A DNA stretch of 40,428 nt from an uncultured Clostridia bacterium (GTDB taxonomy: Bacteria; Bacillota; Clostridia; Christensenellales; UBA1242), in the NCBI GenBank assembly GCA_944350265.1, contig CALVOG010000011.1:1-40428 (forward strand), in the 5' to 3' direction. Position 1 is the first letter of the stretch. Each line of letters starts with the position of its first letter. The position numbers were made by a program, and so were the translations under genes. Below the pieces are notes generated by a model that was given only the letters and a program-made list of their open reading frames with translations, had not been told where the DNA came from and searched no databases. This document shows positions 1-15,000 of the stretch, in pieces.

Positions 1-3000
1 GCAACCGTTTGAATGGTGCTGTCATTTACCAAAAGACGGCTGACTGCATCTTGTATGTCAAAATTGAATGTGACCTTATTTTCTCGTTTTTTGGTTTCGA
101 TTGTGATAACGGTGTCGCTTGTGATGCCTGAAATTTCAAACTTACGCTCAGTTTCGCCACTTGAGATTTCCACTATTCTTATCTCATTGTCGCTTGCGAT
201 GCTTTCAAAAACATATCCTTCTTCAAGAGTGACTGTGAGCGTGAACACATCTTCCGCGTCCGCCTCGAATTTGTTGTTTGAAGTTGTCACCTCTTCTCCG
301 TCAAGTTCCACCTTGAATGTGAAGTTTTCGCCCTTGACTAAAACATCATTTTGGCTGACACTGCTTGTTGCAAACATATATATTGGCGATGGACTTGCCA
401 GCATTTCGAAGGTCACCGTTGCATTGCCGTCCTTTTCTTCAAAGTCGATGTTAACCTTAGTGCCGTCAGTCAAGTTATAGTAAATTTCGTCCACCTCATA
501 GCCTTCAACATTTTCAAGCACTCTCAAGGTGAATGTGAACTCCTCGCCATAATTTATCTCGTCGAAAACATAGCTATCTTCTTCTTTGAGATAGTCATAA
601 TGGAGAGAGGTGTAAGCGATAAACAAGCGCTCGTCAAGTTTGAGATAAACTTGGTTTGGCAAAACCTTCCACGAAGCGGTGAGCGTGATGCCGTTTTCGT
701 TTGCCATAACGCTTTCGCCTGTCACCGCCACGTCATTTTCGTCCGTCCAGCCCAAGAATTCGTGCCCTTCTCTTGTTGGAGTTTCAACCTCTGCCCAAAT
801 AAGGTTGCCTTCGCCGTCCTCGGCTTCAGCGAATTTACCATTGAATGGCACATAAATGGTTTCGGTTTTGTTGTCATAACCATAATCGAGCGTCACCGCA
901 ATTTTAAGTTCACTAAACTTTGGCGCATACTTAACAACATATCCATCGCCATCTTTTTGAGCGTAATCTAGGATGAGTGAAGTTGCAAAATCTTTGGCGC
1001 TCACTTCGCTATCATTCTCAAATATATATGCTGAAACTTCATAGCCTCCACGCGTGAGCGCTGGCAATGTTTGAAGGTTTGCATTTATTAGGTTCTCGCA
1101 AGAAGTGGAGTAGATGTAAGAGTTGTCGGTGTAAGGAGAGAACCTTTCGTCAGCAAACGTTGCGTCGGTGGCGCCACTTAAATCAAGGATGACTGAAACG
1201 CTGGCGTAATCAAATTTAAGTGTGACAGTTAAATTCGCCGTAACCTCATTCAATGTAAGCGTGACGGTGTCGCCACTAGGCTCGTTAGTATCGAAGTTAT
1301 ACTCTTTCCCTTCGTCGTCCACCATTTTAATTTCGCTGATTCCAATAAACTTTTGAAGGGTGACCTTAACCTCCGCCTTTTCGCCGTGCGCAATTCTCGC
1401 CTGCACGGTGGAAGAGAGGTTTTCCGTGCCGTTGATGGAGATGTTGGCATAGTCGTCATAATTTAGCCCCAGGCTATTTCCGTCTTTATCCTGCATATTG
1501 ACGATGAAGAGATACTCATTGCCAATCCAGTCAGCCGTGAAGGTGACGCGAGCGCTCTCTTCGCTTTCGTATAGTTTAAAGAGGTCCTCTTCGTTTGAGA
1601 GTAATTCGTCTAAGAAGGCAATGGTTTGAGCATTGTTGCCAACATAGACTTTGTAGACTTCTCCTTCTTGGATATAATCAAGCGCCAGCCTTGCAAGAAC
1701 GCCTCCAAGGTAGGTCCATTCAGGCGTATTTTCTGGCGCCGTCAGGTTAATGGTCCACGTGTTAAAGGTGAAGCCCGTGCGCCCAGTAAGCAAGGACGGG
1801 AAGAGGTTTTTCGCGCCCGAAGCGTTCGAAGAGAGATAGTTCGTTGCTTGGAAAGGATAGTTTAACTTATCCAAAATCTTCTCAGCGCTGACATTTGGCG
1901 TGACGGTGTCGCCGTCCGCGTTATAATCGAACGTCACGTTTAGAGTGATTGGCGTAATCTCGCCACCATAATAGGTTGAGAAAAGGTAGTTGTCAGCGTC
2001 GGTGCCGGAAATTGTAAACTCCACACCAACACCGCTTGCTGGCAAGATTTGAGCGTATTTTGCGCTGTCAACGCTCACAATATCGCCCTCAACAAGCCCT
2101 TGCACGCCAAAGAGTAGGCTTCCGCTTATGTCTTTAATCTCCGCCTCGTCGGTGCCGTCATAGAGTTTTGTGAAAATTTCTTTAAGCGGAGTTTCCGTTT
2201 CTTTCACGCTGAGCATACGCCTGTCTACATATAAGCGTGCGGTGAGATTTTCGCTTTCCTCGCCCTCAGCATTTATATAGTAGCCAATTTCAAAGTCACG
2301 CGAGTTCAAGGTGACTGAGAGCGCATAGCCATTTTCGCTTGCTTTAAGGTTGTTTGACGAGGAATACACGCCGTTAACAACTTCAATCTCTGCCGAAATT
2401 TGGCTCTTGTCATAATAGAGTAGGTCAAGGTCGCCATAATCGAGTTCATAGCTAAATTCAGGCGTTTGACCATAGGTTATTGTGGTGTCTGCAAGCATAA
2501 TTCCAATTTTTGCCTTGGTGATTTTGCCCGTGATTTCACCAGCGACAGCATAGTTTCCGCCGTTTATGAGTGTGGCAACAACTTCGTAGCCCTCGCCAGC
2601 ATATCTTGCAACAGTATCGTCATCCATTAAAGTCAATGTGAGTGAAACGTGTTCGCCAGTGATTATGCCGTTAAGAACTTCGCCTGCGTCATCGTAAGTG
2701 AAGATTGCATCGGTGTTATCAAATTCCTTGGAGATTTCGCTCTCCTTAAATTCAAGTTCTTTTGGAAGCACTTTAAGAACATAGGAGGAAAGAGTGTTCG
2801 GTTTTCCAAACACAACATCGAAGTTGGTGGAGGTCACGTTGCTTGTGTAAACCGAATAGTCGCCCACATTTTTCGCCACGGTGTTTCCAAGAAGGAAGAG
2901 GCTTGCCGAAAGCGAATCGTCGAAGGCGTTGCTCTTTGTGAAAGTTTTGCCGTCGAAGGTGTAGAGACTTAAAGTGTATTCAATTTCGCGGTTGCCCAAG

Positions 3001-6000
3001 GTGTCGGAAAGCACAATCTTATAGGTTTTTGCATTTTCGTTAACAACAAAGGTGAAAGAGTTATATGAAAGTGCGTCGTAAGTTAAAGTCATATTCACAC
3101 ACGCGGTGTCGTCGGCAGTTATGCTGTCAGCACTTGAAATGAGAAGGTAAAATCTCTCATTTGACGGCGTGATTCTGTATGCACCGCTTCCGCTTTGGTC
3201 GCTGACGGAAGTAACAACATAGTTTTCCGCCAAAGTGTCACCCGAAAGAATTTCGTAGTAGCCAACCTCAACGCCTGCGCTTCTTGTGAAAGTCACATCA
3301 ATGGCATCGCCATAGATTGTGTTATACTCACGCGTAAACGTGCTCACCAAACTCTCTTCCGAGCCGTAACTTGTGCGATAAACGCCGTTTGTGGTGAAGG
3401 TGAAGTTAAGTTCGAATGGCGTCACGTTAAAGGTGAGAGTTGTTGGTGTTATGTTGTAGTTATGGCTCTCAATTTGAAGAGTTAGCGAATAAGCGCTTCC
3501 AACAACGAGGTAGTCATTAAGTGAATATTCGCCATCTTCAATCGTGGAAACAACCGTATATTCCGTTGTTGAAACCTCTTTTCCGCTTGATGTGACAATA
3601 TAGTTGAAAACGGAACCTCTTGCCACTTCGCCGTAAACATAGTTGTTCTTTGCAAGGCTAATTTCAGCATTTGCCTTAACTATTTTGCCCACTGCGGAGT
3701 TGGTGTCGTTTAAAAACCTATAGTTCTTCGCGCTTGCGCCGTTAAGGTAAAGCGTGACAGCAATATCGTCACCCACCGCACTTTGAGCGTAAATTGCCGA
3801 GATGCTGACGTCGTCATTGACTGTGCCGTCATTGACCCGCTCAGCAAAGTCGATGTCATCCTTTCTGTTTGTGGTGTCATATGTCTTTTCAAGGTCGAGT
3901 TTTGAGGTGTCCACCGAAATCGCCTCGATTGTGATGTAATAGTTTTCATAGAAGGCAAAGTTTGTTGCGCCCTCCGCTTCAAGTGTGACGGCAAGCCTAT
4001 AACTGCCCGCATCTTTAAGCGAGGCAAATCCGCTTGCAAGCGAAATTGTGACGCTTGTTATTTGCCCAGAATACTCCTCCTCACCGAGATTTGTCTTTCG
4101 CACCAAACTGAAACCAACATCAATCGGCGACACCTTGGTGCTTGCTATCGTCAGCTTTTCGGTGGTGTTTGAAAGCGAGTAGTCATAGCCATTATACATT
4201 AAATTCAAAAGGTTTTTATTATCAAATTTAAGGAAGATTATCTCGTCCGTCGCCACAATTTGGAAGGAATCTTCGGCGGTAAGCGTGACAACGATACTGC
4301 CATCAAGGAAGGTCGTTTCACCCGTCAAATTAAGGTCATACTGCCCAATCGCCCCTTGCGCATCTTGAGTTAACCCAACTGGGATATAAGTCAGTTCCAA
4401 AACGTCGCTGGTTTTTGCATAAGTTTGCGTGTCGGCATAGGTTGTCACCGCGTCCACAGTTGTTATGGTGATATAGTTTTCTGGAAGAGTTACCTCCATT
4501 TCATATGGCGAAATCTTCACTGTGTCACTGTTTGTTTCCAAAATGTTGAAGTCGCCAAAGGTGGAATCCACCACTTTCACCGAGTAGGTTCCTTGATAGA
4601 AGTAGCCGAGCCTGTTGACAAGCGCGCCCTCTAAATCGAGGTTGATTAAATAGTTGGAAATAGCAAACATATCTTGCAGATTTGTGCCGTCCTCATCAGT
4701 GAGAGTCACCGAAAGTTCGCTTGCAAGGTTTGTTTTAGAAAGTTCGCCATAGGTGTAAGCATCTTTGCCGTCAGCATACTTTGCTGAAATATTCAAAATC
4801 GCATCCCTTTTTAAAATGCTACCCCTTGCTGTTACAAACGACAAACTGTAGTTGCCAGCAACATATCCTTCGGTTGCCGAAACCACAAGGCTGACACTTA
4901 TATTCTCGCCCACGTGGTAGGTTGCGAAAGTTGCGTCGATGAACACGCCCTCATAGTCCTCGCCAGCAACTGTACCGTCGGTTTTAAGTTTCAACTTGTT
5001 CGTGCCGTCATACACCTTTTTAAATTCAAATCCGTCAACGTTGATTATTTGAGGCTGAATTTCAAAAACATATCCCTCAGCAAAGAGGATGTTGGTGTAA
5101 TAGTCGGCAATCTTGGCGCCCTCTTTCACCGAAACAACAACCTCATATGTTGCGCTATTCACCGCCGTTTCAACGCTTGAGGAGTTGACTAGGTTCAAAA
5201 CGATATTGTCATAATTTAATAGGTCTTTAATAAGCGAGAAGTTGCCCGTCACCACTTGCCCTGTTAAAACGTCGTAAGCAGTCAGCAAGCGGTTATCTTT
5301 GCTTGTTTGACCGTTATAAACCACAATTTCGCCGTCCTCGATTTTAAGGCTGTAACCCGTTTCGTTATATTCCACCGAAATCGTTGAGTTACCGCCCCAA
5401 GAGAGCCTTAATGTGTCTGATTTCACAATCTCAAACACGCCAACAGCGGTGGTTAAGTTCTTTAAACTTCCATCATAAAGCACGGTTTCGCCAAACACAA
5501 CCTTATAGTTTTCTCTTTGGCTAGACGATGTGAAATCTATTAAATATAGGTCATACTCGCCGATATCTTCGCCCGCTTCTCTACTCAAACTTAATGTCAC
5601 ATTCTCACTGTTGACGCTCTTGGCGTAAGAAAGCGCGGTGTCGGTGGTGTTAAACTTTTTGGTGAGGCGGATATCCTCTTGCTGTAAGTTGATGGTGTAA
5701 GGAAGAACGGTGACCGCAAACTCGCTTTGAATATCGCCGTTGGTGTAGTAGAAATTATTGTCCAAAGTGTAACCAACAACATATTCGCCAACATTTTTAA
5801 TCTCCGTCACAGGGCTGTCGTTCTTGGTGACACCAACCACAAATTTGCCCTCTTGCCCATAGGTGAAGTCAGCATAGTTCACTTCGCCATAGGTTAAACT
5901 TTCCGCGTCAAACATTTTGTAGGCAAGTTTTAAGGTGAACGATTTAATATGGTCAGCGCCGTCATAAACAATCTCGTCGTCACCCACAAAAGTCACCCCG

Positions 6001-9000
6001 GTGATTTCAATAGGTTTTAAGTCCACAACAAAGGTGACATCATCATTGGTTAAACTGTAATTCGAAGGGTCGGAAAGGATATCTCTATATTCCGCCTTCA
6101 TCGACACCGTGAAACGAACGATGTATGTGCCGTTATCTTCCAGCGTTCCGCCAAATTCTGGGCTGTATGCGAGGCTATAGAAGTTCGACGATTGTGCCAC
6201 AACCTCATTTTTCTCGCCGTCCTGCCCAGTGAAAACAATCTCGTATAGATAGTCGAAAAGTTCACTTGTTTCAGCGCCATAGTTACAGGTGTTGTAGGCG
6301 TAAATACTGTCAAGCGTGCCAACACTTTGCGTGAAAGTTGCGTCCATCGAACTTACCGAAATGTCGCCCATACCCCAATAGGCTTTGAGGTTGATTTCGG
6401 CGAATTTATTGTCGCCTATTCCCGCATACGTGCCGTTTGCGCCCGTGAAAATTTCCGTGTAGTCAACTTCGGCGCCACTTGGTTGCGTATACGAAAGACG
6501 CTCGCACACCAAGAAGTTTGCGCTTGGCAATTTAACTGCCTCCGCGGTGTCGGCATTAAGTTGAATATAGTGAGATGTTTCAGTGCTGTCAACCGGCAAA
6601 TTATAGTCAATGTTGACCTTAACAAGGTCGCTGTAAGTGGCGTAATACGACACTCTTGTGACCTCGCCTTCAACATATTCAATTTCGTTCGAGTCAGCAC
6701 TTAAATCGATAACAAACTCGCCCGACGCTCTCACGCCGTCGCCGTCAAATTCGAACGCCTCGGTCCTTGCAAAGTCGATAAGACGAATGCTGTCGCCAAG
6801 GTAAATCGGCGCTTGCACAACAATGCTGGTGATTGCTGACGTGGTGACTATCGTTGCCGATTCCGTGCCGTTTCCAACAACTTCAAACAAGAGCCTGCCG
6901 TCTTCGGCATAATATCTTCCGTCTTGCAAGCCGGTTTCCATATCCGCCGTTTCCTCAGTTATGCCGTCAAGCGAATATGAGAAACCGATGACGTTAAAGA
7001 GTCCGTCATAGTATTCCTCGCTTAGGTCGGCGTGGTTGACATAGCCATCCACCTTTGTGAGCAAAGTTGACTTAAAGGAAATTTGTGCCACATCTTTCGT
7101 TGAATAGATATAGTAAACAAATTCTTCGCTTAAAAGAAGGTTGACATTCTCGGTGATATATGTGCCTCTACTCTCGCCGTCCTCACCCTCGCTGACAATA
7201 AGCACTTGATAATAGGAAAGATTGAAGTGGTTTTCTGGCGTGTAGAAATTGTAAGTCGTGTCCACATCCTTATTACCAGTGTTAGAGGTTGTGATGTCAA
7301 GGTCGATATAAATGTTCGAACCTTCTGTGAGTTGATAGTAAACCGAACGGTCGGTGTGGAAGAATTCCTCTTGCCTTGTTTCGTCGATATAGTTCACCTC
7401 AACCTCTTCAGCTAAGTCGCTATAAAACTCGGCTTTAAGGTAAGCGTTGTTATCTAGCCTTAAGATTTGCAAAAGCATATATGCATTAGGGAAGGAAACA
7501 TAATACATCCCTTCACCGCCCACCGTGATGGCTGTGAGATTATAGTTTTCCGCCACCGCACCGTCAGCAACTTTAAGATATGCCCTAACCTCATACGAGC
7601 CGTTCGCGCGCATTTCCATTGGCGACACAACTTCGATGCCAGAAATGTAAACATCGCTGTTGACATTCACCGCCGTTTCGCTTGTCAGCGTGAACTGAGA
7701 AGGGTTATAAATTGAAGCGCCGTCATCGCCATAAAGCACTTTTGAAGAGATTTTGTTGTTCACATCATAACTTAACAAGAAGAGGTTTTTAAGAACACTG
7801 GCGCGAGTTAACCTTTCCTCGCTAAAACCAAGCACCTCGTCCTCGTTTTCAATGTCGAACCTATCGTCGCCATCAATTCCCTCAGCGGAATAGTAAACGG
7901 TTTGGTCGTAGTGAGAGAGGTAGTCGGTGTAAGTCCAATTTCGGTAGGTCATAAATTCGTTATAGCCGTCATATTCCACGAGTTCGCCGTTAATCGTGTA
8001 ACTATAACTATTCACCCTTGTGTTTGCCATATTAAAGTATTTCATAAACAAGAATTCATAAGCATTAACAAAGGTCGCGCTCGGTGAAATCACGCCGTCA
8101 GTTCTAAGCGAATTCACCATATTTGTGAAGGAGCCATAGCCATTGAATGTTGCAATCACTTCCTCCGTTTCAACAAGCGAAACGAGGTATTTTATGTTCT
8201 CATAATAAAGCGAATAATCGTTTGCCATTGAATAGGAAATATCCGCAGGAGTAATTACGAAAACAAACTCGCCTGTCACTGTCATAACATCGCCTGTTGG
8301 ATAGAATTCGCTGACATCCTCCATTGTCAAGGTGAGGTAAGCATAATATGTGCCAACGTTAAGAGATGGAAGGATGATGTTTGTGCCGTCAAAGGTAAGC
8401 CCAGATTCGCTTGTGAAGTCATAATGAACGTCAACATCGCCATACAAACTTGTCACCGTGAAGCCCTCTTCGGTTTTAAAGGCAAGGTTGGTGCCAGAGA
8501 AGGTGTAATCAGTAATCGGCGAGGAAATCTCAGCGCCGGTATACACATATTCTTTCGAATTGTCGGCAATTTCCATTGTGTATTCGCCGTTGAACACCCA
8601 CGTTGCATAAATCGTTACAGCAATTTCGCCCTCGACGTCGTTAAAGCCGAAAACGGCGGAATTAAGCACGGTTTCGCCGTCAACTTTATAGTAATCCGAT
8701 TTAATGCCCGTTGATGCAAGAGTGTAAAACCCGTCAAAAATGAAGCCGTCACGCGTTACATTTTCCGCGGTGTAGCTATTTAGTTCTTCAATTTTTGTGT
8801 TGTAGGTGACGTCCTCGATGACAAAACTTTCGCCCTCAACGCCACTGACACTGCCCGAATTTAAGATAACTTCAACATCATATTTTTTCGCTAGCCACTG
8901 AGCGTAAAGCGTAATCGAAGTGTCGCCGTTGTCGCCCGTGCAGAAGTTATAAGAAACAACATCGCCTGCGCCGTATGAGTCGCCCGTGCCATCCGCCTTC

Positions 9001-12000
9001 GTGTTCCAGCCGTCAAAGTGATAGCCCGTGAGCGTGAAGCCGTTTTCGGCAATCGTCACATCGCTGTCATATGTGCAAATGGTGCTTGCCGTGGCGCCCG
9101 TTGCCCTTCCAAAAACATAACTGCCTTCCACAAGTTCGTCGGCGCTTGAATAGTTAATGTAGTAGGTGTTTGGCGAGTAGTTTCTTGCAAAGTAAGCGTG
9201 GAAATCACCCTCTCCCGTTTCGTCGGCGTATTCATTTGTGAAGAAGTTTTCGTCAAGCCTGTAATAGCCGATATATGTTGGAGAAGATTCGGTTTTGTCG
9301 GCGTTATAAACCAACCAGCCGTTTGCCGTGTAGCCCTTCTTTCGGCTGAAGTATTCATTTAAGATAACGCTGTCCTCGTCGCTGACAAGATAGTAACTTT
9401 CAAGTTCGTCCTCTTTTTGTTTTAGGTATTCCTTAGAAAATTCGATGTTCGTTGCCGTGTTATAATAGAACTTCAATTTCACTTCATTATCTGTGACATC
9501 GTTGCCCAAAAGGTCATAGACAATTTCATTTTCGTTTGCGCCAGAAGTTAGCGAAACAATCAAAGTTTTTTGCGTTACCGTTGGCACAACATACACCTTT
9601 TTGCCATTCAATGTGCCGATATTTTCTTTGAAATACGCCTTGATTAAGTCGCCATCAACGGTGATTTTGTTTATGCCTGTTTCAATGGCGATTTGCTCCG
9701 CGAAGTCGGTGGCGCTAAATTTTGTGAGGAAGAGTGATTCGTCGTAGTTCGCGCTTGGGCTGACATACGCCTCGTCGCTTAAAAGCGCAACGCCAGTGAA
9801 ATTATAGCGGTTTGAATAATACTCATTCATCTCAAAAGTGAAGTCGTTGTTCCCAAGAACGTCGTCATTGCCTTCAGCGGTGTTGCCGAAGTAATATGTG
9901 CCATTTTTAAGCCCCGTCGCCTCGTATACGCCTTGTGGCATATACCTCAAAACCTCGGTGCCGTTATAGTTTTCAATGATTGTGCGCCCGTCGGTGATGT
10001 TGTTCGGGTCGCCACTTCCGCTCGCCTCAAAAAGAACGGTGTTGCTTATGAAAATCGCCTGCAAATCGATGGAATAGCGGTCGGTTGCGCCGTCATATTC
10101 CAAGTATTCGCTGTAACCTCTTCCGCCATCGCCTGCAAGGAAGGATAGCATTGAAGAGTAGGTCACTTCTTCGCTGTTAGAAATATACTCACTAATCTCA
10201 GCACCCTCTTCGCCCGTCTTAATGGTGAAGCCAGCAAAGGAGTAGCCCGAACTATTCGAGTTTGACATACGCGCCACCGCATCTTCGCTTAATCCAACGC
10301 CAAAGCCGTCGTCTACTTCTAGGTTGATGGAGGTGGATTTTTCGTCCTCACCAAGCACCCAAAGCGTGCCGTTCTCGGTTGACTCGTCGTCATAGAGCGG
10401 GCTGGAAGCCGTTTGTCTATACTTTGTTTCAATGTTAACCTTATATCCAACTTCTTTCAAAACAAAGGTCAAGGTGAAGTCGTAAGCCTCTGGTAGATGA
10501 CGAAGGGTTTTTGACCCAGTTTCACTTGTGATTCTTGCCTCATTATAGTATAGGTTGAAGTCGAAAGCGGTTTTTTCGCCTTTATAGATAAGCCCTGTGA
10601 CGCCCAAAACGTCCTCACTTGCCTCCGTCGGCGCGTAAACGTCGAAATACTCTTTCAGTGTTCCGCCATCAACCTCGTTCACAACGATGTCTTCATAAAG
10701 ATACGCCTCATTATCAGCGTCAAACATCTCGCCGTTCTCGTCAACAAGGTTGAGGTAAAGTTGATAACTTAACTTTTCCCCTCCAACGTCATCTATAAGA
10801 CGATTGCCATCGGTTCTATCAAATTTGCTAAATTTAAGCGCGGTGTCAACAAGTTCGGTGGCTCTATAAGTCCATTGATAGAACTCAGTGTTGACAATTC
10901 TTAGTGTCATCGATTTCGAAGTCAGTGGACTTATTGTAATTTGCGAACCTTCCTTGTAAGTTGTCCACTTTTCCACATTTTGAACAGTCTCATCGCCTTC
11001 ATTTAACGAGAAGAAAATGGTTGGAAGTGGTTTTTCTTCTGTGCCTTCAATAATCTTGCCGTTTTCGTCCACAAACTGGATGTCGACTTTTGCAGTTATA
11101 CGCTTTGAATCGACGCTTATAAGCTCTTCCTGCCCGTTAAGCGCGCCAAGATATACCGAGACGGAGTAGAAGTTTTCGCCGTCATCTTGCGCCTTTGTGA
11201 AGTCATAATATATCTTTTGAAGGTTTTTGTCAGTCACGTTTTCAAGCGGTCTTAAAACGGTAAAGGTTTCGTCGCGCTTGCCCGCATATTCAATCATATA
11301 GTAAGCGTCGCTCTCAGTTGAGAACACAAGCCCGAACATTTGGTTGGTGAAGAAGTTGACAACATATTCATACCTGCCCGTTTCATTCGGCTCTGCATCC
11401 TTGTTTCTTTCAATGCTCGCCACTCTATCCAAGATTTTGAAGGAAAAATCACCAATTCTTCGATATAAACTTTCATCGCCCGAGCGTGCCAAAGACTCTT
11501 CAATTAAATAAAGGGTTTGAACTTCTTTAGTTGCCTCTTCGTTTGCAACTTCGCCAAATTCATAGAGGTAATATTCATATCGCTCGTCTTCCTCGCGCTC
11601 TGGGAAGTATAGCCTCACAATGAAGGCATTATAGTTGGTGTCTGGCGACGAACTTGCTCCGCGTATTAGGTGAAGATATTTCAAAACATCGCCCTCTACA
11701 GGCACATCAAATTTATCAAACTCGTTACTCGACGAAATCATTGTGTTGTCGAACATATTAAGCGCAAAATTGAAACTTTGATTGCCGATTTTGGTGGTGA
11801 AATCAAGGTTATATTCGCTGAGACTTACGAATTTTGCCTCGCCATTTTCTTCAACAAGCACGCTGACATTGCCAGAGTTTAAAACGGCATTTGGAACAGC
11901 AAGACCACTCGACACGCTCTCGCCAAGTTCGAGGTCGAACTGGTTGGAGGTGCGGGCAATTTCAATATTCAATTGCCCATTGCCAATCGCCTGACCAAAG

Positions 12001-15000
12001 GTATATGATGCAACCTCGCCAACTGTGATGGCTGTTTCATTCCAATCGTAAATGAAACTTGGCCAAATTTTGAAAGCGCTTCCATATGTGTCAACATAAC
12101 CAGCATATGACGGATTTTCCACTTGCCCGTTGAACTCAAAGTTTGAAAGTCCTTCGAAAGAGTCTTTATAGTTTGATATATCAAACGAGAAGCCCAACTT
12201 TAAGGTTATATCAATCTTAATCGCCTCAAAATATTCATCCATCATACTTGTTGAATAGTCAAAGACAAGTTTATCTTCATAGATGTCCGCGCCCGTTTTT
12301 TCAAGTATGGTTTCAACTTCGCCTATTGTTTCGTTCGCCGTTTTGGTGATGTAGGTGACTTTAACCTTTTCAACCGCCTCATCCCAGTTATATCTATCCG
12401 TGTAGCCTGTGGAATTTATGGCGGTGTCGGCAAAGTTTATGGTGAAAGAATAGTTGTTTCGGTCGGTGCCTTGCCATTTGAGATAGTAGTCGTTATCAGT
12501 ATTGAAGAAAAGACCTATATCACTCTCCGCTGTTAAAATGTTAAAGCCTGAATATTCACCTTCGGCATATTCATCGTAGACGCCTTCAACGATAAAGCCC
12601 TCTCTGTCAAGCACTGAGATTGTGTTTTCAATCTCCTCTCTAAGCCCTGCAAGGCTGTTGAAAGTGTTGTATGGCAAAGTTGCCGGAACAGAACGATGTT
12701 CGCCAATTCCTGCGTAATTTCCACCGTCATAGTTTGGGTTTTTCTGCGTGCTATAGTAGGTTTCGTATGAGTTATAGTATACTTCAAATCTAACATCATC
12801 CTCTTTTCCCCAAACGGCGGTGATTCCGTCCGTGATAAGGCTTAAGTTGTTGCTCTCGTCAACACTTTCGAAAGGAAGAGAGTTATGCGTGTATGAAGAA
12901 ATCTTATAACCCTCTTTCACTATGTAATAGTTGTCGCCATTGTCATTTTGCGCTTCAAGTGTGTCAACTGGAAGTTTAGAAAGGTATGTTTCATCATAGA
13001 GATTGCTTTGCTCGTCTATCAAAAGACTTAAAATTTCGCCATCCACCAACACAAATTTGCCGTCGCCAAAATGCGTTTTGATTGCGCGCGTTTCAGTGTC
13101 GACCACATCGTCATAAACCGTTCCGCCGTCGGTGTCAAGTTCGGCCTCCACGCCCTTATCGAGCGAAAGATTTGCTTGCGAAGAAAGATTCTCCATTCCG
13201 CTTGTGTAGGACGCGCCACTTATGTTGTTTTCGCCGTAGATAAGATAGGAACTTGACGCATTTGCAATCGTGTAAACATCATATCCATTTAAGTCGTCGT
13301 GTGTGTAGTTTGTGTTATCTTTACAGTTGATGACGTAAGATTTCACAACATTACCAACAAGTGTCGCGCGGTGAATATCGTAATTGACATCGCCAACAAA
13401 GTGGAAATCTTCGATGATAACATTGCGCACAACCGCGTTTTCAATCGTTCCAAAAAGCCCGATGCTTTGAGCGTAATCCACTTGAATGGAGCAGTTAATG
13501 CCAGAGATTGTGTGTCCGTTGCCGTCGAATACCGCGTTTTTGAAGGAATAGTTGTTAACGCCAATCGGCTCCCACGCCTTGGAGCTTAAATCAATGTCGT
13601 TTTGAAGAGAGAAATAGGTCACGCTTGTTTGGCTGTAATCGCCCGCGTTATATCTATCAGCAATGCGCGCAAGGTCCTCGGCGGTGTAGACAAGATACGG
13701 CGATGTGAGCGAGCCTTCGCCCTGCCAATTTTCTTCCTCGGTGGCATCCCAGTTTGAATTGCCATTGTCGAAGTTAATGTCGAGGTATGGCAGTCCGTTA
13801 TTCACGCTTTCGTCAATAAGCCAGCATCCGTCCTCGTCCTTAAAGGTGAACCCCATTCCGTAAACCCGCACCGATTTACTTGGAGTGGTGGATAAGAACT
13901 CGTAACTTGTCACCTTTCCATCGAGGTGCGCAACGCGAGTGAGGTTTGTGAGGTCGTTATACGCAACGAAATTGCCGTTTGAATCAACTGTGTCGGTGTA
14001 GAAAATTTGATATGGCGCATCGTAGTCATAGAAAACGGTGTTTTGGCTTATCGAAGAGGCCACATTGCTTGAAATGTTGGAGCCCAAAAATTCCCTAAAG
14101 AACAAGTCGTCGCCAATATCGTCGATTTCAGTGGAGCCATCTACTGAAACTAAATCGCCAACGTTGAAAGAGTTGTTGATGAGATAGCCGTCGGAGGCTA
14201 TGGTGTAAACCGGCGTCGGTCCGCCTGCATAACCAATTAGGCCTGCAACAAAAACATCTCTGCCTGAGCCACTTTGATAGCCGTTAAGATAGAAGTCGCC
14301 AGCATTGTAGGCGAAGCGAATGTTATAGCAGTTGATGTTGGCTGAGCCCGATTTCACGGTGTCGGCTTGCCCAATAAGTCCGCCTGCCTTAACATTTACG
14401 TTGTTTGTGCTTGCGAAAAGATGAATTTCGCCGTTGTTGAATGAATTTATAAGCGACAAATATTTTTTAAGCGTCACTCTCACTCTGCCGACAAGTCCGC
14501 CAACATAGATGGCGCCCGCGTTTGTGTTTTGGTTGTTCGCAATTTCGCCAACGTTAAAAGAGGTTGAAATTTCAACGTCGCCATTCACTGAGCCCACAAG
14601 CCCACCAACCGTTTGAACAGCACTCACCTTTGCAAAGTTGCCCGAATTTTTGATTACCGCCGTGCGAGAGTTGTCGTAGTTGTCGTGCGCATAGCCCACA
14701 AGCCCGCCAACATATGCGTCGGCGCCGTAAAGATTCGAATTCACCTGCCCGCGCACACTGACATTGTCAATCGTTCCGCCGTTGAGTTCGCCAACGACAG
14801 CGCCGATATATTGCGTGCTTGCAATTCTGCCTGAAAAATCGATGTTTGTTTCGGCAAGGTTAAGATTCTTAATTGTTCCATCCACTCTTGCAAAAAGACC
14901 GAAAACAGGCGAAGAGGACGGATTGTGGAGGTTGTAAATCGTCTTATGATTGCCGTCGAATGTGCCACTGAAATAATTTGTGCGCGTGGCGTTATAACCC